DNA of 42,871 nucleotides from an uncultured Ectothiorhodospiraceae bacterium (lineage in GTDB: Bacteria; Pseudomonadota; Gammaproteobacteria; S012-40). The DNA lies in assembly GCA_945787125.1 (NCBI GenBank), contig CALZHW010000007.1, positions 4,172 to 47,042 of the forward strand. The letters run 5' to 3'. Below, one piece after another: positions 17,779 to 25,796 of the stretch. How positions within the stretch are numbered: the first letter of the stretch is position 1; every line of letters starts with the position of its first letter. Below the pieces are notes generated by a model that did not search any database, had not been told where the DNA came from, and saw nothing but the letters and a program-made list of their open reading frames with translations. A program made the translations under genes and the position numbers.

Positions 17779-18066
17779 TTAAGCAACTACCGCCAAAATG
17801 TCGTCTTCACGCATTACTAGAACTTCTTCTCCTAGCATTTTCACGGTAGTGCCGGCATATTTGCCGAATAATACTTTGTCGCCAACTTTGACGTCTAAAG
17901 CACGGACATCACCGTTGTCTAGTATTTTGCCGTTACCCACTGCCAGGATTTCGCCTTGCTCGGGTTTTTCTGTCGCTGAGTCAGGAATCACAATACCGCC
18001 AGGTGTAGTGCGCTCTTCTTCCATGCGACGAATGACGACACGATCGTGTAAAGGACGGATATTCAT
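17779..18066 (-). CDS. groES: Co-chaperonin GroES
   Basis: The protein starts [19 protein letters not shown] and has 95 residues, the family's usual size. It contains the mobile loop [19 protein letters not shown] and the downstream [30 protein letters not shown] strands (quoted parts are split by turns). The start at 18066 is chosen because AAGGAGAG lies just upstream and homologues begin MNIRPL. An in-frame ATG at 18102 would add 12 unusual residues. GroES caps the GroEL ring. The promoter and CIRCE operator lie 88-140 bases upstream. Confidence 0.97.
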   Translation of the reverse strand: MNIRPLHDRVVIRRMEEERTTPGGIVIPDSATEKPEQGEILAVGNGKILDNGDVRALDVKVGDKVLFGKYAGTTVKMLGEEVLVMREDDILAVVA

Positions 18067-18153
18067 AGGTTTTCTCTCCTTGGTAGTTAACAAATCAGTC
18101 ATACCAGATTGTTTGCAAACTGGAATTAGTACATTAATGAGAGGTTTTGTGGT

Positions 18154-18180
18154 TTAGCACTCTCATCTTGTGAGTGCTAA
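18154..18180. promoter_or_regulatory. CIRCE operator (HrcA-binding inverted repeat) of groESL
   Basis: The perfect inverted repeat TTAGCACTC-N9-GAGTGCTAA occupies 18154-18180. This is the CIRCE consensus, bound by the heat-shock repressor HrcA. It overlaps the predicted transcription start downstream of the groES promoter, the usual site for repression. It implies an hrcA gene elsewhere in the genome, because CIRCE is absent from many gammaproteobacteria such as E. coli. Confidence 0.95.
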
Positions 18181-18207
18181 ATATAGGGCTTAATTGTGAA
18201 TTATCAA
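18180..18207 (-). promoter_or_regulatory. Sigma-70-type promoter of groESL
   Basis: On the minus strand, TTGATA (18202-18207) and TATATT (18180-18185) are separated by 16 bases. Both are close to the vegetative consensus. Transcription would start near 18172, inside CIRCE. No sigma-32 type promoter was recognised, so heat induction may rely on loss of HrcA repression. Confidence 0.7.
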
Positions 18208-18242
18208 GTGCGCAGTGGAAAAATTCTTGAAAAAAGTGGTTT

Positions 18243-18704
18243 TCACTCTTTTTCTTTCTTATATTCGCCCTCGATGACGCTGTTGTCGCGTGGTTTGCGG
18301 GCTTTTCCATCAACCGTGTTGGTCGAATTTTGCTTCATTTGAATAACGTTCACGTGTTTTAAGCCCCAGATGATGAACCTTCGTCGCACCGCCGGGATGA
18401 GCGCGAGAAAGCCGATTGAATCAGTAAAAAAACCGGGAGTGAGCAGTAGCGCACCTGAAATAAGCAGCGTTAGACCTTCCAGTATCTCAATGGCAGGGAC
18501 TTCATGACGTTGCAAACTAGATTGCACTCGATTGAGAGTCGATATGCCCTGCAGACGCAATAAGTACGCACCGATGACAGCCGTGGCGATAATCAACAGA
18601 ATGGTGGTGAATGCACCGATGGCACTACCAACCTGGATCAACAGGTAAATCTCAATCACCGGGATGATGAGGAAAAGCAGAAGAAGTGATCGAAAGATAT
18701 TCAT
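18243..18704 (-). CDS. fxsA: FxsA family membrane protein
   Basis: The 153-residue protein has the FxsA pattern: an N-terminal helix (LLLLFLIIPVIEIYLLIQVG) with the conserved Pro-x-x-Glu, a second helix (TTILLIIATAVIGAYLLRLQG), LEGLTLLISGALLLTPGFFTD, and IPAVRRRF. FxsA is a cytoplasmic-membrane protein known in E. coli for suppressing the exclusion of phage T7 by the F plasmid; its normal role is unclear. Position next to groESL is common in gammaproteobacteria. It is transcribed towards groES from upstream of CIRCE, so it may read into the groE operon unless terminated. The C-terminal tail is charged and variable. Confidence 0.9.
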   Translation of the reverse strand: MNIFRSLLLLFLIIPVIEIYLLIQVGSAIGAFTTILLIIATAVIGAYLLRLQGISTLNRVQSSLQRHEVPAIEILEGLTLLISGALLLTPGFFTDSIGFLALIPAVRRRFIIWGLKHVNVIQMKQNSTNTVDGKARKPRDNSVIEGEYKKEKE

Positions 18705-18762
18705 TGGCTTGCCGTTTTATACTCTTTTGTTGGGGTTTAAGGTTGATATGCGGGTAGTTATT

Positions 18763-18946
18763 ATCCTAGAGTCCGCAGTTGAGCAGCCTGTAGTGTGCGT
18801 CATTTTGCACTGCCTTGCGTGTGCAAAGGGGCGTGCAATACAGTTGCAGTGAGTCACCGAAAGGGTGAACTGCAGTGCAGTTGATATATTTAATAAATTC
18901 ATAATGTTATATTGACCTGTAAACGTTCAACTGCGGACTCTAGGAT
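18763..18946. mobile_element. Candidate MITE with perfect 20-bp terminal inverted repeats
   Basis: ATCCTAGAGTCCGCAGTTGA (18763-18782) is repeated perfectly inverted at 18927-18946, bounding a 184-base element without a coding region. Inside are a TTTGCAC/GTGCAAA stem (18804-18828) and a TCACC-GAAAG-GGTGA hairpin (18854-18868). No clear target duplication was identified. It fills most of the divergent spacer between fxsA and cutA (18705-19015). The structured interior means a small RNA cannot be excluded. No other copy is in the window. Confidence 0.6.
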
Positions 18947-19015
18947 TATAGTATGGCGAATCTTTTGGCGGTCTACAAAAAATTATCGTGGTTTACTTAA
19001 TGTGAGTGCTATGTC

Positions 19016-19345
19016 ATGGAAAATCAAGTGCAGTATTCAATCATCTTAACAACGTTTCCTGGTGCGGATGCTGCCCAGCAGTTTGCCGAACAAATAGTTG
19101 AAAAGCAATTAGCCGCTTGCGTTAACGTCTTGCCGGAAATGCTTTCGATTTATCAGTGGCAAGGCAAGTTAACACGGGGGCGGGAATGTCAGTTGTTGAT
19201 TAAGACCGAAAGCGCTAAATTTTCGGCGTTAAGTTTGTTTATTGCGGAAAATCACCCTTATGAACTTCCTGAAATTATCGAAGTCCCTATTAGCAGTGGT
19301 TTACCGGCCTATTTATCCTGGATTAGTGGTGTAGTTAACTCGTGA
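19016..19345 (+). CDS. cutA: Divalent-cation tolerance protein CutA
   Basis: The 109-residue protein matches CutA: SIILTTFPGADAAQQFAEQI, EKQLAACVNVLPEMLSIYQW, QGKLTRGRECQLLIKTE, and HPYELPEIIEVPI. CutA forms a stable trimer with a ferredoxin-like fold. It was named for copper tolerance in E. coli, although the direct mechanism is unsettled. The stop codon overlaps the GTG start of dsbD (GTGA at 19342-19345). The cutA-dsbD arrangement is shared with enterobacteria and suggests a joint transcript. Confidence 0.95.
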   Translation: MENQVQYSIILTTFPGADAAQQFAEQIVEKQLAACVNVLPEMLSIYQWQGKLTRGRECQLLIKTESAKFSALSLFIAENHPYELPEIIEVPISSGLPAYLSWISGVVNS

Positions 19346-21642
19346 AAATTCGTTACTTATTGATATTTCTGTTATTTTTCTTGTCGACAACGCCTGCTCA
19401 TGCTTTGTTTGGTGATGCGGAACCGTTAAAAGTTGAAGAGGCTTTCAAGCTAAAAGCATACGCCATTGATCCACATATCCTACGCTTTGAATGGGAAATT
19501 GCCGAAGGACACTATTTATATAAAGAAAAATTTCAGTTTAGCACCAACGCCAAAGGTATCACTTTAGGGGATGTTGAATTCCCTAAAGGCAAAATCATGG
19601 AAGATGAGTTTTTCGGTAAAGTTGAGAGTTATCGGCAAAAAATAGTGCTCGATATTCCCATCTCGCGAACGGAAGATGCCGATCAAGACATTGTCATCAA
19701 GACAGTTTCTCAAGGGTGCGCAGATATAGGATTGTGTTATCCGCCGCAAAAAGTCGATGCAGCTGTTTCGTTAATCCCGGTGGAAATGGCTGAACCGGCA
19801 GGTTTTGTCGATTTGCCCGAGAAATCCTCGTCGTCTTTCTTTTCGATAAAAGAGCGTCTGGGCTTTATCGGCAAGAAGGAGTTTTTACCGGTAGATCAAG
19901 CCTTTGCTTTCACTGTAGAAATCATTGACGGCAATACCTTGCTGGCGCATTGGGAAGTGGCTGAAGGTTATTATTTATACCGTGAAAAGTTTGTTTTTTC
20001 ATTGGATGAAGCCGGCGGCGTCACGCTGGAACCGGCAATTTTTCCCAAAGGTAAAATGACCCATGACGAAAACTTTGGGGATATGGAGGTTTATACCCAA
20101 GAGGCTGCAATAAAAATCCCACTCTCGAGAGCTGTTACCTCACCGACTGATATTGTTTTGCGGGCAAAATTTCAAGGCTGTGCTGATGCCGGTTTTTGTT
20201 ATCCACCGGAAGAGCGAATCATGTCCCTGGCTTTACCGGCCGGGCAAAGCGCGCCAAACCAGTTTGCGGTGGCTGCTACTTCTGACCCAAATGCGCCCGG
20301 CATGCTTAGTCTCTCTACTGCGGCGCAACCCATTGTATCGGAACAAGATGGTATCGCGGCTTCAATCGCGGGGGATAACATTTTCTGGGTGATACTCAGC
20401 TTCTTCGGTTTTGGTTTGTTGCTATCATTTACGCCGTGTGTATTCCCGATGATTCCTATTCTTTCCAGCATTATCGTTGGTCAAGGCGAAGCAGTGACGA
20501 CGCGCAGGGCGTTTACGATGTCTTTGGTTTACGTCCTGGCAATGGCATTAACCTATACTGTAGCCGGGGTCTTTGCTGGATTGTTTGGCGCAAATTTGCA
20601 GGCAGTATTCCAAAACCCCTGGATTTTGGGTGGTTTCAGTATTGTCTTTGTCTTATTAGCGCTTTCAATGTTTGGCTTTTACGAATTGCAGCTACCCTCT
20701 TCCTGGCAATCCAAGCTCACTGATATTAGTAACAAGCAACGCGGCGGTACTTTGGTCGGGGTCGCAATCATGGGTTTTCTGTCTGCTTTGATTGTTGGTC
20801 CTTGCGTGGCGGCGCCGTTGGCGGGTGCGCTAATTTATATCGGTCAAACCGGTGATGCGGTGCTGGGCGGTTTAGCGTTATTTGCGTTGAGCATGGGCAT
20901 GGGCGCACCATTATTAGCGATAGGCACCTCAGCGGGTAAGTTATTGCCGCGCGCCGGAGCCTGGATGGATGCCATAAAAGCCGTTTTTGGCGTTATGCTG
21001 CTGGCTGTGGCGATCTGGATGCTGGAGCGCATTATTCCGTCAGCCGTAGCAATGTTGTTATGGGCATTGTTGCTGATAATGTCAGGTGTCTACCTGGGCG
21101 CGTTGAGCTCGTTGGATGCGGCTGCCAGTGGCTGGAAAAAGCTTTGGAAAGGTTTGGGAGTGGTGCTGCTGATCTACGGGGTTCTGCAATTGGTTGGGGT
21201 AGCGTCAAACTCTTCAGACCCATTGCAGCCTTTACGGGCTTTAAGTGCGGGTACTGGCAATGCGGTTGTGACAACAGCGGTGGCATTCGACAAGATCAAG
21301 TCACTGGAGGATCTCGAGCAAAAAATCTCGTTGGCAAACCAGCAGGGTAAGCCAGTTTTTCTGGATTTTTATGCGGACTGGTGTGTGTCTTGTAAAGAAA
21401 TGGAGCGATACACGTTTTCAGATGCTGGCGTACAGACGGCTTTAGCTAATGGCGTTCTTTTGAAGGCAGATGTTACCGCCAATGATGATGTTGACCAGGC
21501 GTTGATGAAAAAACTTGGCGTTATAGGGCCGCCATCCATGTTGTTTTTTAATCGCCAGGGTGAAGAGTTGTCAGCGCTGCGTCTGGTGGGTCACATGGAT
21601 GCGAAACCATTTGAGGCGCATGTTATAAGGGCATTCCAATGA
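19342..21642 (+). CDS. dsbD: Protein-disulfide reductase DsbD with duplicated N-terminal alpha domain
   Basis: The 766-residue protein is about 200 residues longer than E. coli DsbD. After a signal peptide (residues 1-21), two alpha-type domains follow in tandem: the first with GCADIGLCYPP (Cys126, Cys132), the second with GCADAGFCYPP (Cys280, Cys286). The transmembrane domain (about 345-620) carries FTPCVFPMIP (Cys366) and VGPCVAAPLAG (Cys488), the pair that moves electrons across the membrane. The C-terminal thioredoxin-like domain has DWCVSCKEME (Cys681, Cys684). DsbD takes electrons from cytoplasmic thioredoxin to reduce periplasmic proteins. The GTG start overlaps the cutA stop, and the TGA stop overlaps the start of the next thioredoxin gene (ATGA), so the three are translationally coupled. 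Confidence 0.95.
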   Translation: MKIRYLLIFLLFFLSTTPAHALFGDAEPLKVEEAFKLKAYAIDPHILRFEWEIAEGHYLYKEKFQFSTNAKGITLGDVEFPKGKIMEDEFFGKVESYRQKIVLDIPISRTEDADQDIVIKTVSQGCADIGLCYPPQKVDAAVSLIPVEMAEPAGFVDLPEKSSSSFFSIKERLGFIGKKEFLPVDQAFAFTVEIIDGNTLLAHWEVAEGYYLYREKFVFSLDEAGGVTLEPAIFPKGKMTHDENFGDMEVYTQEAAIKIPLSRAVTSPTDIVLRAKFQGCADAGFCYPPEERIMSLALPAGQSAPNQFAVAATSDPNAPGMLSLSTAAQPIVSEQDGIAASIAGDNIFWVILSFFGFGLLLSFTPCVFPMIPILSSIIVGQGEAVTTRRAFTMSLVYVLAMALTYTVAGVFAGLFGANLQAVFQNPWILGGFSIVFVLLALSMFGFYELQLPSSWQSKLTDISNKQRGGTLVGVAIMGFLSALIVGPCVAAPLAGALIYIGQTGDAVLGGLALFALSMGMGAPLLAIGTSAGKLLPRAGAWMDAIKAVFGVMLLAVAIWMLERIIPSAVAMLLWALLLIMSGVYLGALSSLDAAASGWKKLWKGLGVVLLIYGVLQLVGVASNSSDPLQPLRALSAGTGNAVVTTAVAFDKIKSLEDLEQKISLANQQGKPVFLDFYADWCVSCKEMERYTFSDAGVQTALANGVLLKADVTANDDVDQALMKKLGVIGPPSMLFFNRQGEELSALRLVGHMDAKPFEAHVIRAFQ

Positions 21643-22193
21643 GCATTAAAGCATTAAACGCAATTCGATTTGGATTAATGGGAATCGCTGTCGTCGTGGC
21701 TTTTATGGCGGGCAACTATGTAGTTAAATTGTACTTGGATAATACCCCGGCAGCACAAGAAGCCAAAGCGATGGTGTCTCAGTACAGGCCTGGTTTTCTT
21801 CTGCCTGACCTAACTGGCGAAATGCGTAACATGAACGAATGGAACGGCAAAGTGACAGTCGTTAATTTTTGGGCCACCTGGTGTCCGCCGTGCCGTAAAG
21901 AAATGCCGGTTTTTATCGAGTTGCAGAAAAAATATGGCGCGCAAGGTTTACAATTTGTCGGTATTGCACTGGATGATGAAAACAAGGTTCAGGATTATAT
22001 CGCCACACTAGGCCTGGAATATCCGATTTTGCTGGGAGATGATGACGCGATTCGGGTATCTGAGGATTTTGGAAACCGTTTGGGTGCATTGCCATACACC
22101 GCCGTCATTGATCGTGAGGGTTTTATCGTCAGAACTTATCGTGGCGAAGTCTCACAAAACTCTCTCGAACGCCTTATTAACAACACCTTGTAA
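21639..22193 (+). CDS. TlpA/ResA-like membrane-anchored thioredoxin
   Basis: The 184-residue protein has one N-terminal transmembrane segment (about 10-32) anchoring a periplasmic thioredoxin-fold domain. The active site is ATWCPPCRKEMP (CxxC with Pro-Pro). Further family sequences are VNFWATW, GIALDDENKVQDYI and the cis-Pro region LGALPYTAVIDREG. TlpA/ResA-type proteins reduce disulfides, commonly in cytochrome c maturation. Its overlap with dsbD by ATGA suggests that DsbD keeps it reduced. The exact partner cannot be told from sequence. A small TCGCTA-ATTG-TAGCGA hairpin at 22248-22263 lies after the gene and might terminate transcription. Confidence 0.88.
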   Translation: MSIKALNAIRFGLMGIAVVVAFMAGNYVVKLYLDNTPAAQEAKAMVSQYRPGFLLPDLTGEMRNMNEWNGKVTVVNFWATWCPPCRKEMPVFIELQKKYGAQGLQFVGIALDDENKVQDYIATLGLEYPILLGDDDAIRVSEDFGNRLGALPYTAVIDREGFIVRTYRGEVSQNSLERLINNTL

Positions 22194-22247
22194 ATTTTAT
22201 TACTCACAGCGGCACTGCAACTTAGTGCTGAAATATACTGAAACTGG

Positions 22248-22266
22248 TCGCTAATTGTAGCGATTT
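22248..22266 (+). terminator. Weak hairpin after the tlpA-like gene
   Basis: TCGCTA pairs with TAGCGA across a four-base ATTG loop, followed by TTT. The stem is short. It separates the cutA-dsbD-tlpA group from aroQ-accBC. Confidence 0.3.
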
Positions 22267-22356
22267 CCCCTAAAACTCTGGACATCTACCGTTATCTAAT
22301 GCAAAATTCCGTAGAAATCACATTTCCATAGGGAATTTCGCTTTAGCGGTTATTTT

Positions 22357-22803
22357 ATGGCCAAAATACTCATATTACACGGACCAAACCTGAATTTGCT
22401 CGGTCAGCGTGAACCTGATCACTACGGTAAGGCAACACTGAATAGCATCAATGAGCGCTTACAAAATATTGCCGCTGAGCGCGATGTGGCGTTGAGCGTT
22501 TTTCAAAGCAATGCGGAACATGAGTTGGTGCTCAAGGTGCAGCAGGCCTTGCCGGATAAAGTTGACGCCATTGTGATCAATCCGGCCGCATTTACCCACA
22601 CGAGTATTGCACTGCGTGATGCTTTGTCCGCTGTGCATATCCCCTTTATTGAAATACATCTCTCCAACGTGCACGCCAGGGAAGAGTTTCGTCATCACTC
22701 GTTTTTCTCGGATATTGCGGTTGGCGTTATTTGCGGGTTGGGCGCCTATGGCTACGAGGCCGCGCTAAACGCTGCAATTCATTATATTGAAACGAGGAAT
22801 TAG
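22357..22803 (+). CDS. aroQ: 3-dehydroquinate dehydratase, type II
   Basis: The 148-residue protein is the size of type II dehydroquinases, which form dodecamers. Motifs are [18 protein letters not shown] (with catalytic Tyr near residue 24 and the flexible-loop Arg), [43 protein letters not shown] (catalytic His) and [15 protein letters not shown]. It converts 3-dehydroquinate to 3-dehydroshikimate in the shikimate pathway. It starts the aroQ-accB-accC group, an order conserved in many gammaproteobacteria, with accB only 8 bases downstream. Confidence 0.97.
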   Translation: MAKILILHGPNLNLLGQREPDHYGKATLNSINERLQNIAAERDVALSVFQSNAEHELVLKVQQALPDKVDAIVINPAAFTHTSIALRDALSAVHIPFIEIHLSNVHAREEFRHHSFFSDIAVGVICGLGAYGYEAALNAAIHYIETRN

Positions 22804-22811
22804 TCATTACG

Positions 22812-23258
22812 ATGGACATACGAAAAATTAAAAAACTCATTGAGCTGTTAGATGAATCAGGGGTCGCTGAGATAGAAATCCATGAGGGGGAAGAGTCGGT
22901 CAGGATAAGTCGTAACAATCCGATGTCGATGGCGCCCATGCAATATATGCCGGCTGCAGCGCCGCCAGTCGCCGCCGCTGCACCAGCCGTCGCGCCAGAA
23001 GTAACCGTTGCTCCCAAAATTGCTGGGCATGCAGTCACATCACCCATGGTTGGAACTTTTTATCGCGCCTCTTCTCCTGGCGCCAAATCATTTGTTGAGC
23101 TGGGTGATCGAGTTGAGGTGGGCGATACTTTGTGCATTATTGAGGCAATGAAGATATTAAATCAAATCGAAGCAGATAAAAGCGGATTAATCGTTGATAT
23201 CCTGGTTGAAAATGGCCAGCCGTGCGAATATGGCGAAACTTTGTTCATCATCGAGTAA
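22812..23258 (+). CDS. accB: Biotin carboxyl carrier protein of acetyl-CoA carboxylase
   Basis: The 148-residue protein has the AccB layout: an N-terminal helical region ([20 protein letters not shown]), an Ala/Pro-rich linker (about 43-72: [20 protein letters not shown]) and the biotinyl domain. The attachment Lys lies in [12 protein letters not shown] (Glu-Ala-Met-Lys), and the thumb is seen in [16 protein letters not shown]. Biotin on this Lys carries CO2 from AccC to the carboxyltransferase. The gene is normally followed closely by accC. Here a 258-base palindromic repeat element separates the two. Confidence 0.97.
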   Translation: MDIRKIKKLIELLDESGVAEIEIHEGEESVRISRNNPMSMAPMQYMPAAAPPVAAAAPAVAPEVTVAPKIAGHAVTSPMVGTFYRASSPGAKSFVELGDRVEVGDTLCIIEAMKILNQIEADKSGLIVDILVENGQPCEYGETLFIIE

Positions 23259-23259
23259 G

Positions 23260-23476
23260 TTAACCTGGATAATTCATGAATTACACGATTTCTCGCTTGA
23301 TCTTTGATTCTACAGAAGATTGTCTTCGGCAAGCTGCTCCTGCGTTGCTCTATCTCTTGCATCCATGCAGTCGTCAATCGACTGTACGCAGGGGTACGGC
23401 GCTCAATCAGATAATCTTCTGTAAAATCAAATCTCTTTGCGATAATCTCGTGAATTCATGAAATATCCGGGTTTAA
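23260..23476. repeat. Long palindromic element R2, copy 1 (between accB and accC)
   Basis: Left arm (23260-23322) and right arm (23411-23476) are inverted copies of each other, about 80% identical by eye. Both contain TTCATGAATT and ACAGAAGATT. Between them lies a 54-base core (23326-23379) with GCTGCTCCTGCG and CTTGCATCCATGCAGTCGTC, which recurs with only three changes at 30653-30706. The left arm begins immediately after the accB stop codon. The arms bear no clear resemblance to those of the second copy. Transcripts through it could form a very long hairpin inside the accBC operon. Confidence 0.75.
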
Positions 23477-23516
23477 TCTTTGCTTTGTTAAATCCATTCA
23501 AAAGAAAAAGTGACTC

Positions 23517-24857
23517 ATGCTAAATAAAATTGTCATTGCCAATCGCGGCGAGATCGCACTCAGAATATTGCGTGCATGCCGTGAGTTAGGAATAAAAACA
23601 GTTGCCGTTCACTCCGCAGCGGATCGTGACTTGAAACACGTACGATTTGCCGATGAATCTGTTTGTATTGGTCCTGCGCCCTCGGCAGAAAGTTATCTCA
23701 ACGTGCCAGCGATAATCAGTGCGGCAGAAGTGACCGATGCGGTGGGCATTCATCCCGGTTACGGTTTTTTGTCGGAAAACGCTGATTTTGCCGAACGCTG
23801 TGAGAGCAGTGGTTTTGTTTTTATTGGTCCCAAACCAGAGACGATCAGGCTCATGGGCGATAAAGTTTCTGCGATAGAAGCAATGAAAAAGTCAGGCGTT
23901 CCCTGCGTACCGGGTTCTGGCGGGGCATTAGGTGTAGACCCTGAAGAAAATATCAGGATAGCGCGAGAAATCGGTTACCCCGTGATTATCAAAGCCGCTG
24001 GCGGCGGTGGTGGTCGTGGCATGCGCGTGGTTCGCAGCGAAGCGGCTTTGCCTAATGCTGTTTCCCTGACCAAATCTGAAGCTTTGGCCGCTTTCAGTAA
24101 TGATGCCGTTTATATGGAAAAGTTTTTAGAAAACCCGCGCCACATAGAATTTCAAATGTTGGCCGATTCGCACGGCCATGCGATTCATCTTGGTGAGCGA
24201 GACTGCTCAATGCAGCGTCGCCATCAAAAAGTGATTGAAGAAGCTCCGGCGCCCGGCATTACCGAAGATGTGCGGCGTGAAATGGGGGAACGTTGCGCTG
24301 AAGCCTGTCGAAAAATAGGCTACCGAGGTGTGGGAACCTTTGAGTTTCTGTATGAAAACGGAAATTTCTACTTTATAGAAATGAATACACGTCTGCAGGT
24401 TGAGCACCCGGTGACTGAAATGGTGACGGGAGTTGATTTGGTGGCTGCTCAACTCAAGATTGCCGCCGGCGAGCCATTGTCGTATCAGCAGCATGACATC
24501 ACTCTGCGTGGTCACGCGATTGAGTGCCGCATCAACGCTGAAGATGCCAAGACCTTCATGCCGTCACCCGGTAAAATCACTAACTACCATGCACCCGGGG
24601 GGCCTGGGATCCGGATTGAGTCACACATCTATAATGGTTATGTTGTACCGCCTTATTATGATTCTATGATTGGTAAAATCATTGCGCATGGCAATAGTCG
24701 AGATTCGGCAATTGCGAGAATGCGCACCGCGCTAAGTGAGATGGTGATTGATGGTATTAATACCAATATTGCATTGCATGAGGATATTTTCCGCGATGCG
24801 GGCTTTAAAGCTGGGAGTACGAATATTCACTACCTGGAAAAGAAGCTGGAAAGCTAA
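23517..24857 (+). CDS. accC: Biotin carboxylase subunit of acetyl-CoA carboxylase
   Basis: The 446-residue protein begins [21 protein letters not shown], the family signature. ATP-grasp features are [14 protein letters not shown] (glycine-rich lid), [33 protein letters not shown] (divided by strands) and [14 protein letters not shown] (metal and catalytic residues). The length matches E. coli AccC (449). It carboxylates biotin on AccB using ATP and bicarbonate in the first committed step of fatty-acid synthesis. Start is ATG 23517. The gap to prmA is 8 bases. Confidence 0.98.
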   Translation: MLNKIVIANRGEIALRILRACRELGIKTVAVHSAADRDLKHVRFADESVCIGPAPSAESYLNVPAIISAAEVTDAVGIHPGYGFLSENADFAERCESSGFVFIGPKPETIRLMGDKVSAIEAMKKSGVPCVPGSGGALGVDPEENIRIAREIGYPVIIKAAGGGGGRGMRVVRSEAALPNAVSLTKSEALAAFSNDAVYMEKFLENPRHIEFQMLADSHGHAIHLGERDCSMQRRHQKVIEEAPAPGITEDVRREMGERCAEACRKIGYRGVGTFEFLYENGNFYFIEMNTRLQVEHPVTEMVTGVDLVAAQLKIAAGEPLSYQQHDITLRGHAIECRINAEDAKTFMPSPGKITNYHAPGGPGIRIESHIYNGYVVPPYYDSMIGKIIAHGNSRDSAIARMRTALSEMVIDGINTNIALHEDIFRDAGFKAGSTNIHYLEKKLES

Positions 24858-24865
24858 CGCGGATT

Positions 24866-25744
24866 ATGGCTTGGAATCAACTTACCTGCTTCACTAAGCA
24901 GGCAGAAGCGGAAAATATATCGGACTATTTACATGAGTTAGGCGCTTTGGCGGTGACGTTTAAAGAAGGCGGGGAAGATAAAATCTATGAACCAATGCCG
25001 GGTGAAACGCCGCTCTGGAACGATACCCAAGTGGTTGGTTTGTTTGATGCGGAGCTGGAGATTCAATTAGTTATTCAATTGATGACGCGTAAATACCCTG
25101 ACACTATGGCGTCTTATCAGCTGGAAGAAATTGCTGATCAGGCTTGGGAAAGAGCCTGGCTGGATGAGTTCAAACCCATGCAGTTTGGCGCTAACTTATG
25201 GATTATTCCCAGCACTTATCAACCTATTGACGACAAAGCCGTCAATATTTATCTGGATCCCGGGCTTGCGTTTGGGACTGGAACCCACGCCACAACCGCC
25301 ATGTGCCTGGCTTGGTTGGATGCCAACTCACCGAGTAATAACACGGTTATCGATTACGGCTGTGGCTCGGGAATATTAGCTATTGCGGCTGCAAAATTGG
25401 GCGCAGTTGCGGTGGACGCGGTAGATATTGACCCGCAAGCGATTGATGCAACTCGCACAAATGCGGCAAATAACGCTGTGGTTCAGGCAATAAATGCCTG
25501 CTTACCAGAGCAGTTTCAGGACAAACTGGTCGATATCTTGCTAGCTAATATTCTAGCCAAGCCGCTGATAGGTTTTGCTAAAACATTTGCTGAGTGGGTC
25601 AAGCCGGAGGGTAAAATCGTGCTTTCTGGTATTTTGGATGCGCAGGCGGACGAGGTTTTATGCGCTTATGAGCCCTACTTTACAATGCTGCGCGCAGATT
25701 CATTGGATGGCTGGGTGCTTTTAAGTGGTAGCAGGAAAGCATAA
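24866..25744 (+). CDS. prmA: Ribosomal protein L11 methyltransferase
   Basis: The 292-residue protein has the N-terminal substrate-recognition domain of PrmA (MAWNQLTCFTKQAEAENISD; ERAWLDEFKPMQFG) followed by a Rossmann methyltransferase domain. The latter shows DPGLAFGTGTHATT, DYGCGSGILAIAAAKLG (SAM-binding), AVDIDPQAID and LLANILAKPL. PrmA trimethylates residues of ribosomal protein L11 and is dispensable in E. coli. It follows accC, as in Pseudomonas and related genera. Confidence 0.97.
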   Translation: MAWNQLTCFTKQAEAENISDYLHELGALAVTFKEGGEDKIYEPMPGETPLWNDTQVVGLFDAELEIQLVIQLMTRKYPDTMASYQLEEIADQAWERAWLDEFKPMQFGANLWIIPSTYQPIDDKAVNIYLDPGLAFGTGTHATTAMCLAWLDANSPSNNTVIDYGCGSGILAIAAAKLGAVAVDAVDIDPQAIDATRTNAANNAVVQAINACLPEQFQDKLVDILLANILAKPLIGFAKTFAEWVKPEGKIVLSGILDAQADEVLCAYEPYFTMLRADSLDGWVLLSGSRKA

Positions 25745-25796
25745 AACCTCGCCAGGCTCCTAACTTGTCGTCACCATCGTTTATTTGGATTAAAAA

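Noticed and set aside
18067-18102. Longer groES starting at 18102
   Set aside because: It would add 12 residues absent from the family, whereas 18066 has AAGGAGAG at the correct distance and gives the normal N-terminus.
25747-25765. Further R3 fragment after prmA
   Set aside because: Only about 11-13 bases around CAGGCTCCTAA match the R3 end, too short to claim. The same applies to GGCTCCTAA near 38390.
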